From contig NZ_JAMQGP010000001.1 in assembly GCF_023703465.1 (NCBI RefSeq), forward strand, positions 62,001 to 126,000: 64,000 nt of DNA. The letters are read 5' to 3'. The notes below the pieces were generated by a model, which did not search any database, was not told where the DNA came from, and saw nothing but the letters and a program-made list of their open reading frames with translations. The stretch comes from Echinimonas agarilytica. Lineage in GTDB: Bacteria > Pseudomonadota > Gammaproteobacteria > Enterobacterales > Neiellaceae. The translations under genes were made by a program, and so were the position numbers. Shown here in pieces: positions 28,894-40,412 of the stretch (position 1 is the first letter of the stretch; each line of letters begins with the position of its first letter).

Positions 28894-29754
28894 ATGTCCG
28901 GCGCAAAAGAGATTAAAAGCAAGATCTCGAGTGTTAAAAGCACTCAGAAGATCACCAGTGCAATGGAAATGGTTGCAGCCAGCAAAATGCGCAGAGCGCA
29001 GGAGCAAATGGCAGCATCACGGCCTTATGCCGCAAACATGCGCAAGGTGATTGGTCATATTGCGCTTGGTAGTTTGGAATATCGCCATTCTTATTTAGAA
29101 GAGCGTGAAGCCAAGCGTGTCGGTTACATTGTCATTTCCTCGGACCGCGGTTTATGCGGTGGTTTGAATATTAATGTATTCAAATCTGTCATGGCTGATA
29201 TGAAGCAATGGCAAGAAAAAGAAGTGGAAGTTGACTTGGCGGTTATCGGAAGTAAGGCAACAGCCTTCTTCAACAGCTTCGGTGGCGCAGTTGTAGCTCA
29301 AGCCTCTGGTTTGGGTGATACGCCTTCAGTGCAAGACGTTATCGGTACGGTAACGGTGATGCTGGAAAAATACGATGCTGGCGAAATTGACCGCCTGTAC
29401 GTGGTGTCGAACAAGTTCGTCAACACCATGAAACAAGATCCGACCATTGACCAGTTGCTGCCTCTACCTAAGTCAGATGAAGCAGAATTGAAACACCGCT
29501 GGGATTATATCTACGAGCCAGATGCGAAAGAATTGCTCGATAAACTTTTAGTTCGTTATACCGAATCTCAAGTTTATCAAGGCGTTGTAGAAAACCTAGC
29601 TTGTGAACAGGCTGCACGTATGGTGGCGATGAAAGCCGCGACCGACAATGCGGGCAACCTGATTGACGATTTAACCTTGGTATACAACAAAGCCCGTCAG
29701 GCGAGTATTACCCAAGAGTTGACGGAAATCGTCTCAGGTGCATCTGCCGTTTAG
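28894..29754 (+). CDS. atpG: ATP synthase F1 subunit gamma
   Basis: Central rotor shaft, 286 residues (E. coli 287). The N-terminal helix carries [25 protein letters not shown]-type sequence, the middle has [11 protein letters not shown], and the C-terminal helix ends [19 protein letters not shown], all family hallmarks. A GGAG ribosome site precedes the ATG. Confidence 0.98.
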   Translation: MSGAKEIKSKISSVKSTQKITSAMEMVAASKMRRAQEQMAASRPYAANMRKVIGHIALGSLEYRHSYLEEREAKRVGYIVISSDRGLCGGLNINVFKSVMADMKQWQEKEVEVDLAVIGSKATAFFNSFGGAVVAQASGLGDTPSVQDVIGTVTVMLEKYDAGEIDRLYVVSNKFVNTMKQDPTIDQLLPLPKSDEAELKHRWDYIYEPDAKELLDKLLVRYTESQVYQGVVENLACEQAARMVAMKAATDNAGNLIDDLTLVYNKARQASITQELTEIVSGASAV

Positions 29755-29784
29755 GTAGGGAATCAAACGAGATTCAGAGGATAA

Positions 29785-31185
<1,401 letters not shown>

Positions 31186-31211
31186 GTCTTTTTAGACTCT
31201 AGGAGCTAGCT

Positions 31212-31634
31212 ATGGCAATGACGGTTCATCTTGATGTGGTAAGTGCAGAAGGCGAGATCTTCGACGGCCGCGTAGAGAGCCTACAAGTTGCGGGTACAGA
31301 AGGTGAGTTGGGTATTACACCTGGCCATGCACCTCTGTTAACGCAATTGAAGCCTGGCATGGTGCGTATCGTCAAGCAACACGGTGAAGAAGAGGTTTTA
31401 TACCTTTCTGGCGGTGTGCTTGAAGTTCAGCCGAGTCAAGTCACTGTGCTTGCGGATACAGCTATCCGCGCCAATGATATCGACAAAGCAGAAGCGCAAG
31501 AAGCCAAGCGTCGCGCAGAGCAGAAAATCGCGAGTGCTGGTGCTGATTTCGACTATGCATTAGCTGCGCAAGAGCTTTCAAAAGCAATTGCACAGTTGCA
31601 AGTTGTTGAGTACACCAAACAGCGTTTCGGTTAA
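31212..31634 (+). CDS. atpC: ATP synthase F1 subunit epsilon
   Basis: Rotor subunit that also inhibits ATP hydrolysis. The 140 residues contain the N-terminal beta-barrel ([17 protein letters not shown]) and the C-terminal two-helix inhibitory region. Last gene of the ATP synthase operon; a hairpin terminator follows 16 bases after its stop. Confidence 0.97.
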   Translation: MAMTVHLDVVSAEGEIFDGRVESLQVAGTEGELGITPGHAPLLTQLKPGMVRIVKQHGEEEVLYLSGGVLEVQPSQVTVLADTAIRANDIDKAEAQEAKRRAEQKIASAGADFDYALAAQELSKAIAQLQVVEYTKQRFG

Positions 31635-31650
31635 TCTGATGCACTGCTTC

Positions 31651-31680
31651 AAAAAAGGCGGCCTTTTGGTCGCCTTTTTT
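31651..31680 (+). terminator. Rho-independent terminator after atpC
   Basis: A GC-rich stem (GGCGGCC / GGTCGCC, one G-T pair) with a TTTT loop, flanked by A6 and T6, lies 17-46 bases after the atpC stop and before glmU. It marks the end of the ATP synthase operon. Confidence 0.85.
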
Positions 31681-31762
31681 ATGGCTGACATTTGCCTAAC
31701 AAGGGCAATCAGTTAACATCCTTCTATAATGTAGAAATCAGCGAATCAAAAGGACAAGCTTC

Positions 31763-33130
31763 ATGGCTTTGAGTGTTGTAATTCTTGCTGCGGGTAAAGG
31801 TACTCGTATGCGCTCTCGTCTTCCTAAAGTACTTCACACACTGGCACATCAAACGTTGGTTGAGCATGTAATTGATGCTGCCAGTGGTGTGGGTGCAGAA
31901 CATATCCATGTGGTGTACGGCCACGGGGGCGACCAAGTCAAAGCCGCGCTTGCTCATCGTGAACTTGAGTGGGCAGAACAGGCTGAACAGTTAGGCACAG
32001 GTCACGCAGTGGATCAGGCTTTGCCTGCCATTGCAGACAACGACCAAGTCCTTGTATTGTACGGCGATGTGCCTCTGACCAGCACAGAAACACTCAAAGC
32101 TCTCATCGCTCAACAACCCGAAGGTGGCGTTGGGTTACTGACTGTTAACTTAGCGAACCCTATGGGCTATGGCCGCATCATTCGTGATCATCAAGACCAA
32201 GTGGTTGGCATTGTCGAACAGAAAGATGCCGCACCTGAACAACTCCTGATTAATGAATGCAATACCGGCATTTTGTGTGCAGGTGGAGCGGATTTAAAAC
32301 GCTGGTTGTCGAACCTTGATAATAACAATGCTCAGGGCGAATATTACCTGACTGATATTATTGCTATGGCGGCAAATGAGGGGCGTAGCATTCAAGCCGC
32401 TCACCCGGCCACAGAGGCCGAGGTTGAAGGTGTGAATGACAAGGTTCAGCTGGCAAATCTCGAACGTGAATATCAGCGTCTACAGGCTGAATCGTTAATG
32501 CGAGCAGGTGCCCTTTTACGTGATCCCTCGCGTATTGACGTTAGAGGCTCACTCTCGGTGGGGCAAGACGTTGAAATTGACGTGAATGTGGTATTTCAGG
32601 GCGATGTAGTGCTTGCTGATGGCGTGACTGTTGGTCCCAATAGTGTGTTGATCGATTGTTCTGTGGGTGAAGACACGCTGATTCGCGCCAATAGCGTCAT
32701 CGAGTCTGCAACTGTGGGGGCGAAATGTACCATTGGTCCATTTGCTCGATTACGTCCGGGCGCTGTTTTGGCGGATGATGCTCATGTGGGCAACTTCGTG
32801 GAAATGAAAAACTCTCGTCTTGGGGAGGGCTCCAAAGCTAATCATCTCACTTATATTGGGGATGCCGAAGTAGGCAAAGGCGTGAATATTGGCGCAGGTA
32901 CTATCACCTGTAACTACGACGGTGCAAACAAGCACAAAACCATCATTGAAGATAACGTATTTGTTGGGTCGGATTCTCAGCTTGTGGCCCCGGTAACGAT
33001 TGGTCAAGGCGCTACTGTGGGGGCTGGCTCAACCGTCACTGCGAATGTTGGTGAAGGTGAATTGGTCATTACACGCGTTAAACAACGCCATATTGCAGGC
33101 TGGAAACGTCCGGTGAAGCAGAACAAATAA
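31763..33130 (+). CDS. glmU: Bifunctional UDP-GlcNAc pyrophosphorylase / GlcN-1-P acetyltransferase GlmU
   Basis: Makes UDP-N-acetylglucosamine for peptidoglycan and LPS. The 455-residue protein has the N-terminal uridyltransferase motif [18 protein letters not shown] and a C-terminal left-handed beta-helix of hexapeptide repeats with the acetyltransferase catalytic region ([18 protein letters not shown], then [17 protein letters not shown]). It lies immediately downstream of the ATP synthase operon, as in E. coli and many gammaproteobacteria, but with its own leader after the terminator. Confidence 0.98.
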   Translation: MALSVVILAAGKGTRMRSRLPKVLHTLAHQTLVEHVIDAASGVGAEHIHVVYGHGGDQVKAALAHRELEWAEQAEQLGTGHAVDQALPAIADNDQVLVLYGDVPLTSTETLKALIAQQPEGGVGLLTVNLANPMGYGRIIRDHQDQVVGIVEQKDAAPEQLLINECNTGILCAGGADLKRWLSNLDNNNAQGEYYLTDIIAMAANEGRSIQAAHPATEAEVEGVNDKVQLANLEREYQRLQAESLMRAGALLRDPSRIDVRGSLSVGQDVEIDVNVVFQGDVVLADGVTVGPNSVLIDCSVGEDTLIRANSVIESATVGAKCTIGPFARLRPGAVLADDAHVGNFVEMKNSRLGEGSKANHLTYIGDAEVGKGVNIGAGTITCNYDGANKHKTIIEDNVFVGSDSQLVAPVTIGQGATVGAGSTVTANVGEGELVITRVKQRHIAGWKRPVKQNK

Positions 33131-33163
33131 CGCTAAATCGACTTTTAGCTGAATATCTAAAAT

Positions 33164-33187
33164 GGCTCCTTTCGGGGCCGTTTCTAT
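33164..33187. terminator. Terminator between glmU and the diguanylate cyclase
   Basis: A stem GGCTCC / GGGGCC (one T-G pair) with a TTTC loop, followed by GTTTCT, lies between the convergent glmU and PAS-GGDEF genes, directly against the stop of the latter. Confidence 0.65.
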
Positions 33188-34543
33188 TTAAAAAGCTAGA
33201 TCCGTGTGTTGAACTTGATTGCGGCCACAGTGTTTGGCTTTATACAGTGCCTGATCGGCTTGTTTCAACAGCATCTCGGTCAGCTCATGACTGGGGATAG
33301 CATTGAACCGCTTAAGCTCGTCCAAGCTGATGAAGGTAGAGCCCACACTAATAGTCACAGGTGGGAGGTGCATAGACCGCTCTTCTTCAACCGTACGCCG
33401 ATACCGCTGTGCGATGGGCGCAATATGGTGAAATTTCGAGTTGGGTAACAACACCACGAATTCTTCACCGCCTAAACGAGCGACCATGTCCAAGCCACGA
33501 GTGTTGAGTTTCAGCAAATCAGAGATATGAACTAATACTTTGTCACCCGTATCATGGCCATGTAAGTCATTCACGCTTTTGAAGTGGTCGATATCAATCA
33601 TGAGCATACCAATACCGCCGTCCATTAGTTTTGATGCAGCTATCACGCTGTTCATTTCATGGAAGAATGAACGTCGGTTCGGTAGTCCAGTCAATTTATC
33701 TGTATTTGCTTCTTGTCTTAACCTATGTGCTGTTTTTTGCAGCATTTCGTTGCGTGTTTCGAGACGTTGTTGGATATTTTTGAACTCACTAATATCTTGA
33801 ATGACACCAAATAAGGTAGCCGGTTGACCGGCTGAATTGATCTCTACGTGCCCTTTGCATCGCACGTGCCGAACGTTTTGAGATCGACGACCGGAAACAA
33901 TGCGTAATTCAAATTCAAAACTGCCGCACTCGGCAATTGCAGCATCCACATAGTGACGCACTTTATGTTGGTCATCGGGGTGGTAATAGGCGACTGCATT
34001 GTCGAGTGTGGGTTCGAACGTGGTGGGGTCAACACCATGAATTTTATATACTTCTAATGACCAAAATACGGTGTTTTCGAGTAAGTTCATGCTCCAGTAA
34101 CCAATGCCGGCCATCTGCTCTGCCATTTCGAGCATGTGTAGTCGCTCGCGTGATTGAGATTCGGCTTGATCACGAATAGTGATATCGCGAATTAATCCCA
34201 CGAAAACTGTATTGTCTTCATGCGTATGTCGGCTAACCGCCAGTTCTATGGGAAATAACTGACCATTTTGACGTTTGGCCATGACCTGCCGTTGTTGGCC
34301 AATGATAGAGCTAGGGCGCGAGCCAAACCCACTGACAAATTGATCATGATGCTCAGCAATCGAAAGAGGCATCAATTGTTTAATATTTTTACTGACTAAA
34401 TCTGAAGGCTCATATCCAAACATTCGTCCTGCAGCATTGTTGGCAAACACTATGGTACTGGACGAATCAATAGCGATGATGCAGTCGGACATATGTGTGA
34501 ACACATCGTCATGTCGTTTTAAATCAAACTCTTTAGTTGGCAT
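33188..34543 (-). CDS. PAS-PAS-GGDEF diguanylate cyclase
   Basis: Soluble sensor enzyme predicted to make cyclic di-GMP. Two PAS domains come first: a FixL-like PAS (about 15-130, including QRQVMAKRQNGQLFPIELAV) and a PAS_3-type domain (about 145-265), then a short helix and a GGDEF domain (about 285-445) with the active-site form GGEEF in ARLGGEEFVVLL. An inhibitory I-site RGLD sits five residues before it, so product feedback is likely. I chose the ATG at 34543 (AAGGG site ten bases upstream) over a GTG six codons earlier. No membrane helix, so the signal is cytoplasmic. The PAS ligand (haem, flavin or other) is not evident. Confidence 0.88.
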   Translation of the reverse strand: MPTKEFDLKRHDDVFTHMSDCIIAIDSSSTIVFANNAAGRMFGYEPSDLVSKNIKQLMPLSIAEHHDQFVSGFGSRPSSIIGQQRQVMAKRQNGQLFPIELAVSRHTHEDNTVFVGLIRDITIRDQAESQSRERLHMLEMAEQMAGIGYWSMNLLENTVFWSLEVYKIHGVDPTTFEPTLDNAVAYYHPDDQHKVRHYVDAAIAECGSFEFELRIVSGRRSQNVRHVRCKGHVEINSAGQPATLFGVIQDISEFKNIQQRLETRNEMLQKTAHRLRQEANTDKLTGLPNRRSFFHEMNSVIAASKLMDGGIGMLMIDIDHFKSVNDLHGHDTGDKVLVHISDLLKLNTRGLDMVARLGGEEFVVLLPNSKFHHIAPIAQRYRRTVEEERSMHLPPVTISVGSTFISLDELKRFNAIPSHELTEMLLKQADQALYKAKHCGRNQVQHTDLAF

Positions 34544-34732
34544 GTAGTAAAAGCCCTTCACCTTAACTTTTTGTACATTGTTATATGACTACCGAGTCAT
34601 CTAAGTAATAAAGCTGACACAAAACCGATGAACCTGTAATATTTTCCTTTGAATATTGTATGCAAAATGTGACGGTGCGCTGGCCTCAGTGTATTGTTGG
34701 ACATCAATGCTGTTTTGCCGAGGATCATTTTT

Positions 34733-37120
34733 GTGAAGAAGTACCTGTTATATATATTGTGCGTTCTCCTTGCACCCTTATCTATTTTGTCGCATGCCGA
34801 GTCATGGCCCAAACACCCTCCTGAAGATAAATTCAGACAGCTCGAAGAATTATTGCCAACGCCCAATACCTATCGTATTGGTTCGGGAGCTCCGGGACAT
34901 GAGTATTGGCAACAGCAAGCCGACTATCACATTCAAGTGAAGTTGGACGATGAACAGCAGCGAATTCAAGCTCAAGAGCTCATCACCTACACCAATAATA
35001 GTCCAGATACTCTGGATTATGTTTGGGTGCAGCTTGATCAAAATCGGTTCAAGCCTAATTCAGATTACAACCTGGCGATGCCTGGAGTGACCGGTTATGC
35101 CAATAAGCCGTTTGATTCCGGCGATCACATGGATCTCAAAGATTTTCGCGGACGTGTAGCGCGTCAGCAATTTGAGGGTGGATATGTCATTGAACATGTG
35201 AAGGATGGGAATGGACACGCTCTGACTTACATCATCAATAAAACCATGATGCGAATCGATTTACCCACGCCGCTTGGCACGGGTGACCAAACTCAAGTGA
35301 GTATTGCTTGGTCTCATAATATTGTTGAAGCCAAAAAGCATGGCGGCCGAGGCGGCTACGAATATTTTGAACGCGACGATAACTATTTATATGAAATTGC
35401 CCAGTGGTTTCCTCGGATGGCGGTTTATGATGACGTCAACGGCTGGCAAAACAAGCAATTCTTAGGGCGTGGAGAATTTGCACTGGAATTTGGTGACTAT
35501 CGCGTAGAAATTGATGTACCTGCCGATCATATCGTGGCCTCCACAGGTACGCTGCAAAACCCAGACGATGTGTTGTCAAAAGCCCAGCAAGATCGGCTTC
35601 AACAAGCTCATGGCGCAAAAACACCTGTGATGATTGTGACCGAAGCTGAAGCGCTTGCCAATGAACGCGAAAAATCGTCAGCGCGTAAAACATGGGTCTT
35701 TGAAGCAGAAAATGTGCGTGATTTTGCATGGGCTTCATCGCGTAAGTTCCTGTGGGATGCGATGATCGTTAAAAGTGGTGACAACGACGTGTTGGCTATG
35801 TCGTACTACCCCGAAGAAGGGGTTCCTATTTGGCCTATGTATTCCACTCAGTCCATTGTTCACACCATTGAGCAATACAATAAGTACGCCTTTGAGTATC
35901 CCTACCCTGTCGCGATATCGGTGAATGGTCCAGTGGGCGGTATGGAATACCCGATGATTACCTTTAACGGTCCTCGTCCTGAAATCGATGAGCAAGATCG
36001 CACCAAGCGCACTTATTCAGAACGCAACAAGTACGGACTTATTTCGGTTATTATCCACGAAATTGGGCACATCTACTTCCCGATGATTGTGAATTCAGAT
36101 GAGCGTCAATGGACGTGGATGGATGAAGGTTTAAATACCTATCTGCAATTTTTAGCAGAACAAGCGTGGGAAGAAAATTACCCAAGTCGTCGCGGTGAAC
36201 CTCGAAAAATTGTGGATTATATGGCGTCACCGAATCAGGTGCCGATTATGACCAACTCCGAGAGTATTTTGCAGTTCGGTAACAACGCTTACGGTAAACC
36301 GGCAACGGCACTGAATATTTTGCGTGAAACCATCATGGGTCGCGAGCTATTTGACTATGCGTTTCGCGAATATGGTAAGCGGTGGAAGTTTAAGCGTCCC
36401 ATGCCTGCAGACTTTTTCAGAACCATCGAAGATGCCTCGGCGGTAGATTTGGACTGGTTTTGGCGCGGTTGGTTCTACAGTGTCGATCATGTGGATATCA
36501 GCATTGATAGTGTCCGTGTAATGTCTCCTGATTCTTTAATTCCTGCTATCGAGCAACCCTTTGCCCGTGAGCAAAAAAATGCTGAGCCTGAATCAATGAC
36601 AGTGGTTCGCAATAAAGGGATGGAACGTCGAGTCGATCAATACCCTGAACTCAAAGATTTTTATAATGAAAATGATGCGTTCACAGTCACCCATACAGAC
36701 GTTAATGAATACAATGCCATGAAAGCCGAGTTTGAAGACTGGGAAGCTGAAATCCGTGAAACCGGAGGATACTTCTATGTATTGGACTTCAGCAACTTAG
36801 GGGGCTTGGTCATGCCTATTATTTTGCAGCTCGACTATGCCGATGAAAGTTCTGAAATTGTGCATATTCCAGCCGAAATATGGCGCGCGAATCCAAAGAG
36901 CACATCTAAACTTTTATGGCGTGATAAAAAATTGGTACAAGTGACGGTTGATCCGCACTGGCAAACGGCAGATGTAGACCTGTCGAACAACCACTACCCG
37001 CGTCGTATTATTCCCTCGCGTCTTGAGTTGTTTAAGTCAGAGCCAAAACCAAACTTGATGAAAGAGTCTCAGGCCGAACTAGAGCCTGTTGAAGAACCAA
37101 AGACAAAGGTTAAACAATAA
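34733..37120 (+). CDS. M1-family-like zinc metallopeptidase, secreted
   Basis: A predicted periplasmic or exported peptidase. Starting at the GTG at 34733 (GAGGA site eight bases upstream), it has a signal peptide (KKYLLYILCVLLAPLSIL, cleaved near SHA-ES). The zinc site is HEIGH near residue 442 with the third ligand Glu in DEGLNTY 19 residues after the HE pair's His, the HExxH-18-E spacing of M1 gluzincins; the substrate-binding GxMEN equivalent is GGMEYP about 40 residues earlier. Total about 795 residues. It directly abuts a DUF6702 gene. Substrate unknown; members of this clan act as aminopeptidases. Confidence 0.88.
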   Translation: MKKYLLYILCVLLAPLSILSHAESWPKHPPEDKFRQLEELLPTPNTYRIGSGAPGHEYWQQQADYHIQVKLDDEQQRIQAQELITYTNNSPDTLDYVWVQLDQNRFKPNSDYNLAMPGVTGYANKPFDSGDHMDLKDFRGRVARQQFEGGYVIEHVKDGNGHALTYIINKTMMRIDLPTPLGTGDQTQVSIAWSHNIVEAKKHGGRGGYEYFERDDNYLYEIAQWFPRMAVYDDVNGWQNKQFLGRGEFALEFGDYRVEIDVPADHIVASTGTLQNPDDVLSKAQQDRLQQAHGAKTPVMIVTEAEALANEREKSSARKTWVFEAENVRDFAWASSRKFLWDAMIVKSGDNDVLAMSYYPEEGVPIWPMYSTQSIVHTIEQYNKYAFEYPYPVAISVNGPVGGMEYPMITFNGPRPEIDEQDRTKRTYSERNKYGLISVIIHEIGHIYFPMIVNSDERQWTWMDEGLNTYLQFLAEQAWEENYPSRRGEPRKIVDYMASPNQVPIMTNSESILQFGNNAYGKPATALNILRETIMGRELFDYAFREYGKRWKFKRPMPADFFRTIEDASAVDLDWFWRGWFYSVDHVDISIDSVRVMSPDSLIPAIEQPFAREQKNAEPESMTVVRNKGMERRVDQYPELKDFYNENDAFTVTHTDVNEYNAMKAEFEDWEAEIRETGGYFYVLDFSNLGGLVMPIILQLDYADESSEIVHIPAEIWRANPKSTSKLLWRDKKLVQVTVDPHWQTADVDLSNNHYPRRIIPSRLELFKSEPKPNLMKESQAELEPVEEPKTKVKQ

Positions 37121-37678
37121 ATGTTGAAATGGTGTCTGGTTGTTTGGTTTGCATGCGTAAGCAGTTGTATGAGCAGTGTTGCATCGGCTCATACCTACAA
37201 TGCGATCCGAACAACCATCGCTTCAAACCCAAACTCAGACCATGTTGAGATCATTCATAAAGTATTCATTGATGATCTCAATACGGTTGTCAGTCGTGAA
37301 TTGTCCGAATTTCATGAGTTATCGAATGAAACCAGCGATCTAGTCTGGATTCGCGAGTATTGGACTGAGCGGTTTGCAATGACTTCTCCCGACGGTACGC
37401 CCATTGTGCTTGAATGGGTGGGAGCGGAGTTTGATGACCATTTTGTGTGGGTTTACCAAGAGTATACTGGGCCGGTTGAATCACTCTCGAAGTTTTGGGT
37501 GGCAAACCGGTTGCTGTTTGGCGAATTCAAACATCAAATCAATACGGTTGATATTGCGATAGGTGGCAGCAAAGAAGCGCTTATATTCACCCAGCACGCA
37601 GTGCGGCATTTGGTTGAATTAAAGCCTTCTTCAACGAAACCAGCAATACCTAAGCCCCCCCATACTCACGCACACTAA
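37121..37678 (+). CDS. DUF6702-like exported protein
   Basis: A 185-residue protein with a signal peptide (cleavage near ASA-HT) and a compact beta-rich domain that begins HTYNAIRTTIASNP and contains HKVFIDDLNTVVSR, matching the DUF6702 pattern of a short exported domain with an HKVF(I)DDLE-like motif. Its ATG follows the M1 peptidase stop codon with no gap, so the two are very likely co-expressed. DUF6702 genes are repeatedly found next to M1 peptidases, which suggests a partner or inhibitor role, but function is unknown. The C-terminal tail is rich in Lys, Pro and His. Confidence 0.6.
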   Translation: MLKWCLVVWFACVSSCMSSVASAHTYNAIRTTIASNPNSDHVEIIHKVFIDDLNTVVSRELSEFHELSNETSDLVWIREYWTERFAMTSPDGTPIVLEWVGAEFDDHFVWVYQEYTGPVESLSKFWVANRLLFGEFKHQINTVDIAIGGSKEALIFTQHAVRHLVELKPSSTKPAIPKPPHTHAH

Positions 37679-37693
37679 GTGAATTGAATGAAC

Positions 37694-37722
37694 AGCGAGT
37701 GAGAGGTTTGAACTCGCTTTTT
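37694..37722. terminator. Terminator between DUF6702 and ABC transporter genes
   Basis: Stem AGCGAGT (37694-37700) and ACTCGCT (37712-37718) with an 11-base loop and a following T5 run lies between the convergent genes. Confidence 0.75.
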
Positions 37723-37730
37723 ATTGTTGC

Positions 37731-39557
37731 TTACTCAACGCCTAAAAAACCACCTGACTGATGTTGCCATAGTCGCGCATACACGCCTTTTTTCTCTAGT
37801 AATTGCTGGTGGCTACCCTGCTCTATGATCCGGCCTTCGTCGAGCACGATAAGACGATCGAGGGCAGCAATAGTCGATAATCGATGAGCAATCGCGATGA
37901 CGGTTTTACCTTCCATCAACTGATCTAAGCTACGTTGTATGGCCATTTCTACTTCAGAATCTAATGCCGAGGTTGCTTCGTCTAATACTAGAATAGGGGC
38001 GTCTTTTAGTAATACGCGGGCTATCGCAATCCGTTGGCGTTGACCGCCGGATAGTTTTACGCCGCGCTCTCCCACCATGGCGTTGTAACCCACCTGACCT
38101 TTGGCATCCGACAAGTCTTGAATGAACTGATGAGCTTCAGCTTTTTTAGCCGCATCATAGAGTTCGTCGTCGCTGGCATCAGGGCGCCCGAACAAGATGT
38201 TTTCGCGCACCGGACGATGCAACAAAGAAGTGTCTTGTGTGACCATACCAATGTTGCTTCTGAGGCTATCTTGCGTGACTTCTGAAATCTTGTGTCCATC
38301 AATTGAGATGGCACCCGAGTCAGCATCATAAAACCTAAGTAATAGGTTGACGAGTGTGGATTTTCCAGCCCCTGAGCGGCCCACAAGGCCAATTTTTTCG
38401 CCCGGTTGAATGGTGAAGTTGAGGTTGTCGAAAATTATTTTGTCGCCATAACTAAACTTCAAATCTTTGAATTCGATTTTGCCTTGAGGTGTGGTGAGTT
38501 CAGTGGCGTCATCGGTATCGACAATGGTATGCGGTTGCGAGAGCGTATTCATGCCATCTTGCACTGTCCCAATGTTTTCAAACAATGAGCTCACTTCCCA
38601 CATGATCCACACAGACATGCCGTTTAAACGCAAAGATAATCCAAGTGCGACAGCAATCGCACCGGGTGTGATCTCGCCTTGGCTCCAAAGGTATATGGCT
38701 ACGCCAGCCACTACTGTGAGCAAGATGTAGTTAATCACAGATACGGCTAAGTCGAGTAAGGTCACCATACGCATTTGCGGATGCACTGTGTTTAAAAATC
38801 GGCTCATGGTGTTGCGCGCATAAGATGATTCGCGATTGGCATGAGAAAATAATTTTAAGGTGGTGATATTGGTGTAGCTATCGACAATTGCGCCGGTCAT
38901 GTTGGCACGAGCATCGGCTTGTTGTTGAGATATCTTCTTGAGCCGAGGTAAAAAGAATCGAAGTACTAAAACATAGGCAGCCAACCATACCAGTAACGGC
39001 ATAGCCAAACGTGGATCAGCGACGGCTAACAGGCCCACAACAGAAATAAAATACACAGCCACATATAGCAGTACATTGAGTAGCTTCATGACACTTTCGC
39101 GTACGGCCAAGGCTGTTTGCATGACTTTTGTGGAAAGCCTACCGGCCAAGTCATTTTGATAAAACTCAACGCTTTGATTTAACAAGTGTTGATGGGCCAA
39201 CCAGCGAATACGCATGGGGAAATTACCCAACAGCGTTTGGTGTGTGAGTAGTGACCCCAAACCGTCCAGTATGGGAATACCAATGGCAATCACAATCCCT
39301 AAGCCGATAAGAAAGCTGCCATGTTCATCCCAGAAGGTTGCAGGATTTGATTCCGACAACCAATCAACCAGTTCGCCCATCATGCCAAACAAGCTTGCCT
39401 CAATGATTGCAATTAAGGCGGTAACAACGCTCATCGCAATCAAATATTTGGTGGAACCTCGACTGTAAAAACGACAAAAAGCCCACAACCCTTTAGGCGG
39501 CTGCAATTCATTTTGCTCGGGAAATGGTTCGATGAGGCGTTCAAAAAATCGGAACAT
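37731..39557 (-). CDS. MsbA-like ABC exporter (fused membrane and ATPase domains)
   Basis: Half-transporter of 608 residues that would work as a homodimer. Six membrane helices fill about residues 35-330; the ATPase domain follows with Walker A GLVGRSGAGKSTLVN, signature LSGGQRQRIAIARVLL and Walker B ILVLDEATSALD, then the His switch AIAHRLST. The family exports lipids, drugs or peptides; no dedicated substrate gene is nearby. Monocistronic, transcribed toward the DUF6702 gene. General ABC exporter call is secure, substrate unknown. Confidence 0.9.
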   Translation of the reverse strand: MFRFFERLIEPFPEQNELQPPKGLWAFCRFYSRGSTKYLIAMSVVTALIAIIEASLFGMMGELVDWLSESNPATFWDEHGSFLIGLGIVIAIGIPILDGLGSLLTHQTLLGNFPMRIRWLAHQHLLNQSVEFYQNDLAGRLSTKVMQTALAVRESVMKLLNVLLYVAVYFISVVGLLAVADPRLAMPLLVWLAAYVLVLRFFLPRLKKISQQQADARANMTGAIVDSYTNITTLKLFSHANRESSYARNTMSRFLNTVHPQMRMVTLLDLAVSVINYILLTVVAGVAIYLWSQGEITPGAIAVALGLSLRLNGMSVWIMWEVSSLFENIGTVQDGMNTLSQPHTIVDTDDATELTTPQGKIEFKDLKFSYGDKIIFDNLNFTIQPGEKIGLVGRSGAGKSTLVNLLLRFYDADSGAISIDGHKISEVTQDSLRSNIGMVTQDTSLLHRPVRENILFGRPDASDDELYDAAKKAEAHQFIQDLSDAKGQVGYNAMVGERGVKLSGGQRQRIAIARVLLKDAPILVLDEATSALDSEVEMAIQRSLDQLMEGKTVIAIAHRLSTIAALDRLIVLDEGRIIEQGSHQQLLEKKGVYARLWQHQSGGFLGVE

Positions 39558-39753
39558 CAGATGGTTGTCTCGTGATTCAGTCGGTGTTGGTCTGCGTAAT
39601 GATTGGCCACCGGTGTTTAAAAATCAGGGTGGTATCTAATGATAACAGACTCCGTTGCGGCAAAAGCTAGTGTTTTGTGACGATTGACTCTCATCGAGAA
39701 CCGACAATATGTGCTAATACTTGATAACACACCCATTGGATCTCTAATATTTT

Positions 39754-40179
39754 ATGTCATTGTCTGTTTCGGAACATGGTCAGTGGACGATCACTTTTAA
39801 GCCAGATCAAATTGAATTAGTGCTCAGCGATAGCTTTAATTCAGAAGGTATTTTAGCGCTTCGTAAGGCTGCACAAAAAGTCGTACGAGAGCACTTAGAC
39901 TCCCGTCTCTCGAAGGCATATTGCGATATGCGCTGTTGGGGGCTGACTACGGCCAGTGCGCACCATGAAATAAAAGGGATGCACGACGGCATGTATGCGC
40001 TGGGTATTCACCGTATTGCCTATGTGGCTGCCGACAATTTGCCGCTTGCGCGCTTTATCATAGAGCGGTGCTGGGAGCACCTACCTGATGTAGAGCGAGC
40101 CTATTTTTTATCGGAACACGAAGCAAGAGCGTGGTTGCATCAAAGCTCGACTAAAGATGGCAGTACGGATCCTAAATAA
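39754..40179 (+). CDS. Small cytoplasmic protein, possibly STAS/SpoIIAA-like
   Basis: A 141-residue protein without signal peptide or membrane helix. The alternating pattern of beta strands and helices (FKPDQIELVLSDSF, LSKAYCDMRCWGL, IHRIAYVAADNLPLARFIIE, YFLSEHEARAWLHQ) resembles the STAS/SEC14-like SpoIIAA fold that some marine gammaproteobacteria carry as single-domain proteins; this is a fold-level guess. It stands alone between the ABC exporter (divergent) and asd. Function not recognised. Confidence 0.7.
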   Translation: MSLSVSEHGQWTITFKPDQIELVLSDSFNSEGILALRKAAQKVVREHLDSRLSKAYCDMRCWGLTTASAHHEIKGMHDGMYALGIHRIAYVAADNLPLARFIIERCWEHLPDVERAYFLSEHEARAWLHQSSTKDGSTDPK

Positions 40180-40412
40180 TGTTGCCCAATGAAATGACCA
40201 TTCCTTCCTTTTTGAGATTAACCTGTTAAAATTTTGATGCGCATAATTAGTCATTTTTTGTGCTTAATAATCTATTAAATTGGCTTTTAATGGTTTTTAA
40301 ATCAATATTTATTCATTTTTTATATCCTTATTCATAATCTAGCTTTACACAGGCCTCTTGTTTGATGACAATCAGCAGCCTAGAGATAATATCCAAAGAT
40401 CGAGACGTTGTT

